The notes under the pieces are model-generated. The model was not told where the DNA came from. It ran no database searches and saw only the letters and a list, made by a program, of their open reading frames with translations. Positions 45,513 through 54,031 of a stretch of DNA of 64,000 nt are shown one piece after another. The translations under genes were made by a program, and so were the position numbers. This DNA comes from Variovorax sp. CF079 (lineage in GTDB: Bacteria > Pseudomonadota > Gammaproteobacteria > Burkholderiales > Burkholderiaceae_C): positions 114,158-178,157 of the forward strand of contig NZ_FMZU01000018.1 in the NCBI RefSeq assembly GCF_900101545.1, given 5' to 3'. Position 1 is the stretch's first letter. Every line of letters starts with the position of its first letter.

Positions 45513-46351
45513 CGGTTGTGGCGTTGCATGAAGACGAGCTTCTCGAACAGCGTCACGTCCTGCTCGTTCTTGAGCAGCGCGCCCACCAACGGCGGCACCG
45601 CGACCTTGTCGTCCTTGCTCTGCAGCGCCTCGAGCGGAATGTCTTCGGCCACCAGCAGCTTGAGCCAGTCGAGCAGCTCGGAAGTCGAAGGCTTCTTCTT
45701 CAGGCCCGGCAGGTTGCGCACGTCGTAGAAGGTCTTCATGGCCGAGGCCAGCAACTCCTGCTTGAGGCCGGGGAAATGCACCGCGACGATGCTCTTCATC
45801 GTGTCGGCATCGGGGAACTTGATGTAGTGGAAGAAGCAGCGGCGCAGGAAGGCGTCGGGCAGCTCCTTCTCGTTGTTGGAGGTGATGAAGACCACCGGCC
45901 GGTGCTTGGCGCGGATCAGCTCGCGCGTCTCGTAGCAGTAGAACTCCATGCGGTCGATCTCGCGCAGCAGGTCGTTCGGGAATTCGATGTCGGCCTTGTC
46001 GATCTCGTCGATCAGCAGCGCCACTGGCTCGTCGGAGGTGAAGGCCTGCCACAGCACACCCTTGACGATGTAGTTGTGGATATCCTTCACGCGTGCGTCG
46101 CCGAGCTGCGAATCGCGCAGCCGGCTCACCGCGTCGTATTCGTAGAGGCCCTGCTGGGCCTTGGTGGTCGACTTGATGTGCCACTGGAGCAGCGGCAGGT
46201 CGAGTGCCTGCGCCACTTCTTCCGCGAGCATCGTCTTGCCGGTACCGGGTTCGCCCTTGACGAGCAGCGGGCGCTTGAGCGTGATGGCGGCGTTGACCGC
46301 GAGCATCAGATCCTGTGTGGCGACGTAGTTGTCGGAACCCTTGAATTTCAT
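45509..46351 (-). CDS. MoxR family AAA+ ATPase
   Basis: 280 residues from the ATG at 46351 (MKFKGSDNYVATQDLMLAVN). Walker A GEPGTGKT (~residues 30-37), Walker B LLIDEIDKAD, sensor VVFITSNNEKELPDAF and the arginine finger region. MoxR ATPases act with VWA partners in metal insertion or complex maturation; here the VWA partner is encoded three genes downstream. A longer frame to 46393 exists but the first 14 residues look non-native. Confidence 0.93.
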   Translation of the reverse strand: MKFKGSDNYVATQDLMLAVNAAITLKRPLLVKGEPGTGKTMLAEEVAQALDLPLLQWHIKSTTKAQQGLYEYDAVSRLRDSQLGDARVKDIHNYIVKGVLWQAFTSDEPVALLIDEIDKADIEFPNDLLREIDRMEFYCYETRELIRAKHRPVVFITSNNEKELPDAFLRRCFFHYIKFPDADTMKSIVAVHFPGLKQELLASAMKTFYDVRNLPGLKKKPSTSELLDWLKLLVAEDIPLEALQSKDDKVAVPPLVGALLKNEQDVTLFEKLVFMQRHNR

Positions 46352-46447
46352 GAGTGGCGTGGAGCAGGGTGGATGAAATGACACATCATTCAACTGCGAC
46401 GCGCAACGCCCGGTGCTTCACGCATGGGACCGCAGAGGGCCCCCGCA

Positions 46448-46453
46448 TATAAT
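46448..46453 (+). promoter_or_regulatory. Putative -10 element upstream of cytochrome c4
   Basis: A perfect TATAAT lies 48 bases before the cytochrome c4 start, in the short A/T-rich gap between divergent moxR and the cytochrome gene. No good -35 hexamer is seen at 17 +/- 1 bases, so the assignment is tentative. Confidence 0.4.
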
Positions 46454-46500
46454 CAAAAGTTGATCTGAAATCTGTATCTCCACGAGATTGTGCGCGCAAA

Positions 46501-47184
46501 ATGAACAAGTTGTTGACCACGATGTTTGCCTTCGCTGTCGCTTGCGTGACGGTCTCGGCCCAAGCTCAGAAGATCACGGGCAATGCCGAAAACGGCTCGA
46601 AGAAAGTGGCGATGTGCGTGGGCTGCCACGGCATCATCGGCTACCAGGCCAGCTTCCCTGAGATCCACAAGGTCCCGATGATCGCGGGCCAGAGCGCCAC
46701 CTACATCGCCTCGGCGCTCACAGCCTACAAGGGCGGCGACCGCAAGCACCCGACCATGCGCGCCATCGCCGACACGCTGAGCGAGCAGGACGTCGCCGAC
46801 CTCGCCGCCTATTACAGCCAGCTCGGCGTGCAGGAAGGCGACGCGCCGCCGGCCACCGCCGTCAAGCAGCCGAGCGAACGCGTGCAGGCCCTCATCTCGC
46901 GCGACAAGGACAACGCCTGCACCAAGTGCCACGGCGTCAACTTCAACACCCCGAACGACGGCACGGTGGCCAAGCTGGCGGGTCAGCATGCCGACTACCT
47001 CTACGTGGCGCTGAGGTCCTACAAGGTCGACAAGAACCTGCAGATCGGCCGCTCCAACGGCGTGATGAGCGGCCAGGCCAAGAAGTTCAGCAATGCCGAA
47101 CTCAAGGACCTGGCCAGCTACATCAGCTCGCTGCCGGGCGAATTGAAGACGGTGCCGGAATCGCGCATCCACCGGGCCAAATAA
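46501..47184 (+). CDS. Diheme cytochrome c4
   Basis: 227 residues with a signal peptide (LLTTMFAFAVACVTVSAQAQ, cleavage near residue 22) and two heme sites, CVGCH (~39) and CTKCH (~140), each in a class I cytochrome domain with distal Met (PMIAG, GVMSG). It transfers electrons in the periplasm, typically to a terminal oxidase. Followed by a strong terminator, so it forms a single-gene unit. Confidence 0.95.
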   Translation: MNKLLTTMFAFAVACVTVSAQAQKITGNAENGSKKVAMCVGCHGIIGYQASFPEIHKVPMIAGQSATYIASALTAYKGGDRKHPTMRAIADTLSEQDVADLAAYYSQLGVQEGDAPPATAVKQPSERVQALISRDKDNACTKCHGVNFNTPNDGTVAKLAGQHADYLYVALRSYKVDKNLQIGRSNGVMSGQAKKFSNAELKDLASYISSLPGELKTVPESRIHRAK

Positions 47185-47204
47185 GAAGCGCACACCACAG
47201 AAGG

Positions 47205-47236
47205 ACAAAGCCCGCTTTCAAGCGGGCTTTGTTTTT
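47205..47236 (+). terminator. Rho-independent terminator of cytochrome c4
   Basis: ACAAAGCCCGCT and AGCGGGCTTTGT form a perfect 12-bp stem with loop TTCA, followed by TTTTT. It lies 20 bases after the cytochrome c4 stop and 38 bases before the convergent pcaG stop. Confidence 0.95.
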
Positions 47237-47273
47237 GTCCAGCCTCTCGGGCCTTTTTGTTGTCAGCCGTCGT

Positions 47274-47879
47274 TCATACATCGAAGAAGACGGTCTCTTG
47301 CGGGCCTTGCATGTGGATGTCGAAGCGATAGGTCACGGCCCCGCCCGTCTCGCTGCGCTCGGCGACGAGCGTCTTCCTGCGCTCGGCCGGTACGCTCGCA
47401 AGCACCTTGTCCTCCCCATTGGCTTTCGCCTCATCGCTGAAATAGATGCGTGTGAAGGCGTGCAGCAGCATGCCGCGCATCAGCACGATCACGTTGATGT
47501 GCGGCGCTTCGCCCGCCGTCTCGGCGCCGGGCTTGACGGTGTGGAAGACGAAGCGGTTCTGAGGATCGGTGCCCGTGCCGGCGCGGCCGAAGGCGCGGAA
47601 GCCGATGGCCTGCGCATCCTCGACCGACTTCGGATAGGCGCCGGTGCCGTCGACCTGGCTGATCTCGACCAGCGCGTCGTTGATGGGCTTGCCGTCGCCG
47701 TCGATCACGCGGCCCTCGATCCGGATGCGTTCGCCGCGCGCGCCATCGAGCGCGAGCACTGCGTCGAAAGGCTGGTCGAAGTCGTAGCCGTACTGGGTGG
47801 CCGTGAGGCCGTAGGCGAAGTAGGGGCCGACCGTCTGCGAAGGGGTCTGGCCGAAATTGGTTTCGAGTGCGCTCATCAT
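47274..47879 (-). CDS. pcaG: Protocatechuate 3,4-dioxygenase alpha subunit
   Basis: 201 residues, MSALETNFGQTPSQTVGPYF and onwards, with an intradiol-dioxygenase beta-sandwich. Two adjacent ATGs (47879, 47876) follow AGGAG. The alpha subunit lacks the iron ligands and pairs with PcaH; the segment NVIVLMRGMLLHAFTRIYF is typical. Together they cleave protocatechuate to beta-carboxymuconate. Confidence 0.95.
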   Translation of the reverse strand: MMSALETNFGQTPSQTVGPYFAYGLTATQYGYDFDQPFDAVLALDGARGERIRIEGRVIDGDGKPINDALVEISQVDGTGAYPKSVEDAQAIGFRAFGRAGTGTDPQNRFVFHTVKPGAETAGEAPHINVIVLMRGMLLHAFTRIYFSDEAKANGEDKVLASVPAERRKTLVAERSETGGAVTYRFDIHMQGPQETVFFDV

Positions 47880-47896
47880 GGTGCGTGTCTCCTGGC

Positions 47897-48598
47897 TCAA
47901 CGGGTTTCGAAGGGCGTTTCGTCGGCGCCGCGCAGCACGATGTCGAACACGTAGCCGAGCGCATAGCCGTCCTCCGTGACGTCGAGGCTGAAGTCCGAGA
48001 CCAGTCGGTTGCGCGCCTTCTCCGGCGTGCCGGTGATCATGGGGTCGTACTGCATCAGCGGATCGCCGGGGAAGTACATCTGCGTCACGAGGCGACTCGC
48101 GAAGTGCTCGCCGAACAGCGACAGGTGGATGTGCTGCGGCCGCCATGCATTGGGATGGTTGCCCCAGGGGTAGGCGCCCGGCTTGATGGTGAGGAAGCGG
48201 TAGCGGCCCTCGTTGTCGGTCAGGCAGCGGCCGGCGCCGAGGAAGTTCGGGTCCAACGGCGCGTCGTGCTGGTCGACCTTGTGCACGTAGCGGCCGGCCG
48301 CGTTGGCCTGCCACAGCTCGACCAGCGTGTTGCGCACCGGGCGGCGGCGCTCGTCGAGCACCTGGCCGGTGAGGATCATGCGTTCGCCCAGCGGCTCGCC
48401 ATTCTTGCGCGCGTTGCGCGTCAGGTCGTGGTCGAGCTCGCCGATGCTGCTGTGGCCGTAGACCGGCTGGCGCAGTTCGCCGAGCGAGGCCTTGAGCGGA
48501 ATCAGCGGCTGCAGCGGCCCGCGCTTCGCGGTCGACTTGTAGCCGGAATAAACGTAGGAGGGATGGCTGGGCCAGTCGCGCGGCGTGAGTGTGGTCAT
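47897..48598 (-). CDS. pcaH: Protocatechuate 3,4-dioxygenase beta subunit
   Basis: 233 residues. Iron-ligand region PGAYPWGNHPNAWRPQHIHL holds the Tyr and the two His ligands, with another Tyr in NAAGRYVHKVDQHD; this identifies the catalytic subunit. It is transcribed first, 17 bases before pcaG. No other pca gene is next to the pair, so the rest of the beta-ketoadipate pathway must be elsewhere. Confidence 0.96.
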   Translation of the reverse strand: MTTLTPRDWPSHPSYVYSGYKSTAKRGPLQPLIPLKASLGELRQPVYGHSSIGELDHDLTRNARKNGEPLGERMILTGQVLDERRRPVRNTLVELWQANAAGRYVHKVDQHDAPLDPNFLGAGRCLTDNEGRYRFLTIKPGAYPWGNHPNAWRPQHIHLSLFGEHFASRLVTQMYFPGDPLMQYDPMITGTPEKARNRLVSDFSLDVTEDGYALGYVFDIVLRGADETPFETR

Positions 48599-48699
48599 GG
48601 GCTTGTCTCCGGGATCGTGGGGATGAAGCCGACTCTATTCATGCGCATTGCTGATGTAAATTGACGTCTTGGCGATTTTTCATAACCAACAGTAATTCG
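48599..48699. promoter_or_regulatory. Divergent pcaH-pcaQ control region with an ATAACC motif
   Basis: A 101-base gap between the divergent pcaH and LysR genes. ATAACC at 48682 followed by four bases and GTAATT resembles a half-conserved PcaQ box (ATAACC-N4-GGTTAA in Rhizobiales). The A/T-rich tract GCGATTTTTCATAACC is the most likely LysR operator and promoter zone. Confidence 0.45.
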
Positions 48700-49659
48700 A
48701 TGGCGGCCAGTTCCGAAGCCTTCGTCCGTGGCGTCCAGCTGCGGCACCTGCGCTGCCTGGTGGCGGTGGCGCAGGAGCGCCACCTGGCGCGGGCGGCCGA
48801 GCGCCTGGCGCTGAGCCAGCCGGCGGTATCGAAGACCCTGGCCGAGCTCGAAACCCTGGCCGGCGCCCGGCTGGTCGAACGCGGCAGCGCCGGCCGGCGC
48901 GGCATCCAGGGCTTCACTGTGGCCGGGGAGCAATTGCTGGCGCATGCGCTGCGCGTGCTGGAAGCGCTCGATGCCAGCGCCGAGGCCGTGATGCCGGCGT
49001 CGGGCACGCGCCCGCAGCGCCTGCGCATCGGCGCGCTGCCGAGCGTCGCCCCGTCCTTGCTGCCCGCTGCGCTGGCGGCGCTGCGCGAGCGGCTGCCCAC
49101 GCTGCAGGTGCAGGTGCAGACCGGCGCCAACGGCCCGTTGCTCGATGCCCTGCGCGCGGGCGAGCTGGACCTGGTGGCCGGCCGCATGAGCGACCCGCAG
49201 CTGATGGCGGGGCTCACCTTCGAGCTGCTCTACACGGAGCCGCTGGCGCTGGTGGCGCGCGCCGGCCATCCACTGGCGAGCGGCGCGCCTTCGGTGCAGG
49301 AGGTGCTGCGCCATCCGCTCGTCATTTACGGAGAAGGCACCATCCCGCGCCACCACACCGAGAGCTTTCTTTCCGGATTGGGTCTGCGCCTGCCCGCGCA
49401 CGTGACGCAGACGCTGGATCTCTCGGTGGCGCGCGCGTTGCTGATCCGTTCCGACGCCGTCTGGTTCACGCCCATCGGCGCCGCGCGCGACGACCTCGCG
49501 AGCGGCCAGCTGGTGCGGCTGGCGATCGACACCGCCGGCACCGAAGAGCCGGTCGGTCTGCTGTTGCGCAGCGATGCCGAGCCTTCGGCCGCGCGGCAGG
49601 CGCTGATCGCGCTGCTGCGCGAGGCCGGTATGGCTCAGTCGCGCGTGGCGCGCCGCTGA
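48700..49659 (+). CDS. pcaQ: LysR regulator of protocatechuate dioxygenase (PcaQ-like)
   Basis: 319 residues from the ATG at 48700 (MAASSEAFVRGVQLRHLRCL). The HTH is LRHLRCLVAVAQERHLARAA...QPAVSKTLAELE, with an effector domain of normal length. Divergent from pcaH, and the sequence QPAVSKTLAELE followed by ERGSAGRRG resembles PcaQ/PcaR-type proteins. It should activate pcaHG in response to an aromatic-acid intermediate. The 3' end overlaps the DUF1841 gene by 25 bases. Confidence 0.88.
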   Translation: MAASSEAFVRGVQLRHLRCLVAVAQERHLARAAERLALSQPAVSKTLAELETLAGARLVERGSAGRRGIQGFTVAGEQLLAHALRVLEALDASAEAVMPASGTRPQRLRIGALPSVAPSLLPAALAALRERLPTLQVQVQTGANGPLLDALRAGELDLVAGRMSDPQLMAGLTFELLYTEPLALVARAGHPLASGAPSVQEVLRHPLVIYGEGTIPRHHTESFLSGLGLRLPAHVTQTLDLSVARALLIRSDAVWFTPIGAARDDLASGQLVRLAIDTAGTEEPVGLLLRSDAEPSAARQALIALLREAGMAQSRVARR

Positions 49660-50069
49660 ACGCAGGCCACATAGGCCTCGCCGTCGGGCGGCCGGCCGGC
49701 GCGCTGGCTCTCCCACATCATCCGGCCCAGGCATTCCATCGCCTCGTGGTGCGCATCGAGCAGCGAGTCGCGGCGCGCGGCCAGCAGCTCGACCGCCTGG
49801 CGGATGCCGCGCGGCTGGTCGATCGAGCACTGCTCGCTGATCGACAGGTGCATCGAGAGATGGAGAAACGGGTTCTCGCGCCCGTCCTTGCCGTCGTAGA
49901 CCCGCGCCACCGCGGCATCGGCATCGGCCAGGTCGGCGTGGTACTCGGGGTGTTCGTCGATCCAGCGGCTGGCGATGACTTCCAGCGCTTCCATCGGCAG
50001 GCCCTGGCGGCTCTTGGCGAAGACGTCGCAGAAGAAACGACGCACTTCCTCTTGGGAGGGATTGAACAT
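49635..50069 (-). CDS. DUF1841 protein
   Basis: 144 residues, MFNPSQEEVRRFFCDVFAKS and onwards, including HPEYHADLAD and the family motif NPFLHLSMHLSISEQCSIDQ. Widely conserved in betaproteobacteria but of unknown function; the two-His pattern suggests metal binding. It overlaps the pcaQ 3' end by 25 bases on the opposite strand. Confidence 0.9.
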   Translation of the reverse strand: MFNPSQEEVRRFFCDVFAKSRQGLPMEALEVIASRWIDEHPEYHADLADADAAVARVYDGKDGRENPFLHLSMHLSISEQCSIDQPRGIRQAVELLAARRDSLLDAHHEAMECLGRMMWESQRAGRPPDGEAYVACVQRRATRD

Positions 50070-50139
50070 GGGTCGAGGTTAGCAGCAAGCATGCTTGCCA
50101 GTGGCGCAATGGCCCGAAGTGGCGCAGCATCGGGCTCCA

Positions 50140-53100
50140 ATGGCCACGACCTGTCTTTGCCCGGCGTGCGGTTGCGTCAGCGACTCGGATTTCGCCTTCT
50201 GTCCGCGCTGCGGCGCGGCGCGCCATCCGGCGCAGAACAACTCTGAGCAAGAGGGCGACCGACGCCAGGTCACCGTGCTGTTCGCCGATCTGACGGGCTT
50301 CACCTCGCTGGCCGAAGGGCTCGATCCCGAAACGCTGCGCAGCTTCCAGAACGCGCTGTTCGAGACGATGGCGAAGGCCATCGCGCACTACGACGGCTTC
50401 GTCGAGAAGTTCGTCGGCGATGCGGTGATGGCGGTGTTCGGCGCGCCGCGTGCGCACGAGGACGACCCGCTGCGTGCGCTCGAGGCCGCGCAGGAAATGA
50501 TGCAACGCGTGGACCGCCTGAGCCGGCAGTGGGCGGCGCGCCTCGGGCGACCCGTGACGCTGCATATCGGCGTCCACACCGGCGCGGTGGTGGCCGGCAG
50601 CCTGGGGCAGGGCGCCGGCAGCGCCTACGCGGTCACCGGCGATACCGTGAACACCGCCTCGCGGCTGCTCGCGGCCGCCGAGCCGGGCACGGTGCTGGTG
50701 TCGGAGGCGACGCAGGCCATGGTGCGGCACCGCTTCGCCTTCGAGCCGGCCGTCGAGCTGGCGCTGCGCGGCAAGGTGCAGCCGATGCGGGTTCACCGCC
50801 TGGCCGGCGCGCGCACGGATCTGGCCTCCGCGCGCGGCCTGGCCGAACTCGGACTGGCGGCGCCGCTGGTCGGGCGCGACGCGGCGATCGCGTGCCTGCT
50901 GGCCGCATGCGACCGCATGCAGCGCGGCCAGGCCCAGCTCGTCAGCGTGATCGGGGAGGCCGGCGCGGGCAAGTCGCGCCTTCTTGCCGAGCTGTTCGCG
51001 CGGCTCGAAAGCGACGGCCGGTTCGCCGCGACGGTCGTGCGCCGCACCACCTGCTCGTCGCTCGGAGAGCCGACCTACGGCACCTTCGGCGCGCTGTTCC
51101 GCGAGGCCTACCGCGTCGAGGAGGCCGACACGCTGGAGGCGGCCCGGCGCAAGCTGCAACAGGGTTTGCAGGCCCTGGGTGCCGATGCGGACGAGGCCGA
51201 TGCAGTGGCGCAGGTGCTGAACTACCTGCTCGGCATTCAAGAGGCCCGCCCCCGCGACATCGAACCCGAACAGCTGCAGCGCCAGATCACGCTGGCGGCG
51301 CGCGCTCTGCTCGAGCGGCGGTTGGCGCGGCAGCCGGTCATGGTCGTCATCGACGACCTGCAATGGGCCGACGCGGCCTCGGTGGACCTGCTGCGCGAGG
51401 TCGTCGACCAGCTGGCGGACCGGCCCCTGATGCTGCTGGTCTCGCAGCGCCCCGATGGGCGCGCGCTGCGCACCCTGCTCGCCGAGCACTCGACGGTCGA
51501 GCTCGGCCCGCTCGGCGACGAGGACGCCCGCTCGCTGGTGAACCATCTGCTCGGAGCCCCTGCTGCCGACGACGGCCTGGCGCCGATGCGCGATTTCGTC
51601 GCGGCCCGCGCCGGCGGCAACCCGCTGTTCGTCGAGGAAGTCGTGCGCAGCCTGGCCGGCCGTGGCCTGCTGGTGCGCAAGCAAGGGCGCTGGGTGTGCG
51701 CGGCAGATTGCGACGCGCCGGATGTTCCGCCCACGCTGTATGGCCTGCTGCTGTCGCGCATCGACCGGCTGGCCGCCGAGGACCGCCGGGCGCTGCAGGA
51801 AGCGGCCGTGCTGGGGGCCGAGTTCGACCGCGCGCTGTTGCAGCGCATCGCAAGCGAGCCGAGGTCGACCGAGGCGGCGCTGCACCGGCTGGCCGTGGCC
51901 GACCTGATTCGCGCCGACGGGTCCAGCGAACAACGCTGGCGCTTCACGCACGCCTTGCTGCACGAGGTGGCCTATCAAAACCTGCTGCTGGCGCGTCGCA
52001 CCGAGCTGCACCAGCGCGCGGGCCGCGCGCTGGAAGCCGAGCTCGGCGCGGATGCGCAGGCCCCGGCCGATGGCGAAGGCCGCGGCCCGCGCCGCCTGGC
52101 CGAGCTGGAGGCGCTGGGCCACCACTGGAGCCTGTCGCCGGACAAGGCGCGTGGCGCGCACTACCTGCTGGCCGCCGGCGACTGGGCGCGCGCGGTCTAT
52201 GCGAACGACGACGCGATCCGCCACTACGAGCGCGCGCTGCGCACTCTGGCCGAGGCATCGGTGGACACGGCTGCCGCAGCGGCCGAGGTCGAGGCCGCGG
52301 AGCTCGACGCGCGCGAGCGGCTCGGCGACCTGTTCGGCCTGCAGGGCCGGCGCGCCGAGGCGCTGGCGCACTACGAGCTCGTGCAGCGGGCGGTCGAAGG
52401 GCAGCGCGATCCGGTGCGGGCTGCGCGCCTGCTGCGCAAGATCGGCGGCCTGCACTGGGAGGCCGGCGAGCGCGAGCGCGCGGGTGCCTGCTTCAACGCC
52501 GGCCTGGCTCGCCTGGGCGAAGACGGCGATGCGATCGAACGCGCGCACTTGTTCCAGGAGATGGGCCGGCTCGCCTTTCGTGCCGGCGACAACGCCACCG
52601 CCCTGACGCTGGCGCAGCGCGCGCTGGCCGAGGTGCCCGCCGATGCCACCGGGCGCACGCGTGAGGCCAACGTCGTGCGCGCCGAGGCATGCAACACGCT
52701 CGGCATCGCGCTGGCGCGCCTGGGGCGGCCGGTCGAGGCGGTGGGGCATATCGAAAGCAGCGTCGCCGAGGCCGAAGCCAACAACCTTCTGCAGGCGGCC
52801 TGCCGCGGCTACACCAACCTGGGCGTGCTGTACGCGTCGCTCGATCCGCAGCGCAGCATCGAGACCTGCCTGCGCGGACTCGAAACCGCCAAGAAGGTCG
52901 GTGACCTCGGCTTCCAGTCGCGGCTGTATGCCAACCTGGCGGTGGCCTACTGCGCACTGACCAATCGGTGCGAGGCCGAGGGCATCGCGGCGGCGCACGC
53001 CGCGGCCAGCCTGGACCGCCGGCTCGGGCTGCTCGATCACCTCGCGGTGCCGCTGATCGTGCTGGCCCAGATCCACCAGTGCCATGGCGATCATGCGCGC

Positions 53101-53310
53101 GCCTTCGCGTGGTACCGGGAGGCGTTGCAATTGGCCGAGCAGGTCGACGAGCCTCAACTGCTCTTTCCCTGCTACGATGGTTTGGCAACGTTGTATCTCG
53201 ACACTGGGCGCCCGGCCGAGGCCGAGGCCTATCTCGCGAAGGCGCAGGCGGTTTGCGAACGCGCCGGCCTCGAGCCCGACGCCCTGATGGTGCTTCCGTT
53301 CCTTTGTTGA
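50140..53310 (+). CDS. Zinc-ribbon / class III nucleotidyl cyclase / AAA-type ATPase / TPR protein
   Basis: 1056 residues from the ATG at 50140. Cys7-Cys10 (CPAC) and Cys21-Cys24 (CPRC) form a double zinc ribbon. A class III cyclase domain follows, with metal Asp50 (FADLTGFTS) and Asp94 (EKFVGDAVMAVFG), and GDTVNTASRL holding the transition-state Asn and Arg; the Lys of EKFVGD fits ATP as substrate. Then a P-loop ATPase (GEAGAGKSRLL near residue 275) with a MalT/BTAD-like region, and a C-terminal TPR array (~660-1040). Such fusions are common soil-bacterial sensors; the signal is unknown. Confidence 0.9.
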   Translation: MATTCLCPACGCVSDSDFAFCPRCGAARHPAQNNSEQEGDRRQVTVLFADLTGFTSLAEGLDPETLRSFQNALFETMAKAIAHYDGFVEKFVGDAVMAVFGAPRAHEDDPLRALEAAQEMMQRVDRLSRQWAARLGRPVTLHIGVHTGAVVAGSLGQGAGSAYAVTGDTVNTASRLLAAAEPGTVLVSEATQAMVRHRFAFEPAVELALRGKVQPMRVHRLAGARTDLASARGLAELGLAAPLVGRDAAIACLLAACDRMQRGQAQLVSVIGEAGAGKSRLLAELFARLESDGRFAATVVRRTTCSSLGEPTYGTFGALFREAYRVEEADTLEAARRKLQQGLQALGADADEADAVAQVLNYLLGIQEARPRDIEPEQLQRQITLAARALLERRLARQPVMVVIDDLQWADAASVDLLREVVDQLADRPLMLLVSQRPDGRALRTLLAEHSTVELGPLGDEDARSLVNHLLGAPAADDGLAPMRDFVAARAGGNPLFVEEVVRSLAGRGLLVRKQGRWVCAADCDAPDVPPTLYGLLLSRIDRLAAEDRRALQEAAVLGAEFDRALLQRIASEPRSTEAALHRLAVADLIRADGSSEQRWRFTHALLHEVAYQNLLLARRTELHQRAGRALEAELGADAQAPADGEGRGPRRLAELEALGHHWSLSPDKARGAHYLLAAGDWARAVYANDDAIRHYERALRTLAEASVDTAAAAAEVEAAELDARERLGDLFGLQGRRAEALAHYELVQRAVEGQRDPVRAARLLRKIGGLHWEAGERERAGACFNAGLARLGEDGDAIERAHLFQEMGRLAFRAGDNATALTLAQRALAEVPADATGRTREANVVRAEACNTLGIALARLGRPVEAVGHIESSVAEAEANNLLQAACRGYTNLGVLYASLDPQRSIETCLRGLETAKKVGDLGFQSRLYANLAVAYCALTNRCEAEGIAAAHAAASLDRRLGLLDHLAVPLIVLAQIHQCHGDHARAFAWYREALQLAEQVDEPQLLFPCYDGLATLYLDTGRPAEAEAYLAKAQAVCERAGLEPDALMVLPFLC

Positions 53311-53332
53311 ACCTGCCGGAAGGAGCCTCGAC

Positions 53333-53983
53333 ATGACATCCGCGATGAGTCAACCCGTGATGCCGGGCGAACCCGCCCCCGATTTCGCGCTGCCGGCAGT
53401 GGCCGGGCCCGAGACCGTTTCGCTCGCCGATTACCGCGGGCGCAGCCCCTTGTTCCTCTCGCTGATGCTCGGCCTGTGGTGTCCGTTCTGCCGACGACAG
53501 ATCGTCCAGCTCGGCGCGCTCGAGGGCAAGCTCAAGGCGCTGGGCGTCGAGAGCCTGGCCGTGGTGGCGACGGCGCCGGAGAACGCGCGGCTGTATTTCA
53601 AGTTCAGGCCGACGCGGCTGCGGCTGGCGTCCGACCCCGATTTGACGACGCACCGCGCGTTCAGGGTGCCGAAGCCCGAGCCGACGCCGGCGATGATGCA
53701 GGAGATGGAGACCACCCGGATCAACCCCACCGGCGAACTGCCCGAGCCGCTGCCGATCCCCGAGGCCGGCAGGGTGCTGCAGGAACTCGACGGCTACGTC
53801 AACACGCCGGCCGACCTGGCCGATATCGATCGGCAATGGCCGCAGCTGAAGGCGATGTTCATGATCGATCGCGACGGCATCGTGCGCTGGATGGACATCG
53901 AGTGCGCCGCCGAGGGCATGGCCGGCATCGGCAAGCTCCCGTCCGAAGACGTGATCCTCGGCGCTGCCCGCGCCCTGCAATGA
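53333..53983 (+). CDS. AhpC/TSA-type redoxin
   Basis: 216 residues of thioredoxin fold with a WCPFCRR motif near residue 50, where a CXXC (Cys-Pro-Phe-Cys) rather than a single peroxidatic Cys is present. Longer than usual redoxins by ~50 residues after the core (helical insert around ARLYFKFRPTRL). Possibly peroxide-reducing or thiol-exchange; follows the cyclase gene by 22 bases. Confidence 0.85.
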   Translation: MTSAMSQPVMPGEPAPDFALPAVAGPETVSLADYRGRSPLFLSLMLGLWCPFCRRQIVQLGALEGKLKALGVESLAVVATAPENARLYFKFRPTRLRLASDPDLTTHRAFRVPKPEPTPAMMQEMETTRINPTGELPEPLPIPEAGRVLQELDGYVNTPADLADIDRQWPQLKAMFMIDRDGIVRWMDIECAAEGMAGIGKLPSEDVILGAARALQ

Positions 53984-54031
53984 GCGAAGAGAGGCCGGGC
54001 GCGCCGGCGGCATGGGTGTCGCGCTGAATCG

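Noticed and set aside
48595..53334. 1579-codon open frame on the minus strand
   Set aside because: Antisense to pcaQ and the cyclase gene, with no recognisable domain and strong Arg/Ala/Gly bias; not a gene.
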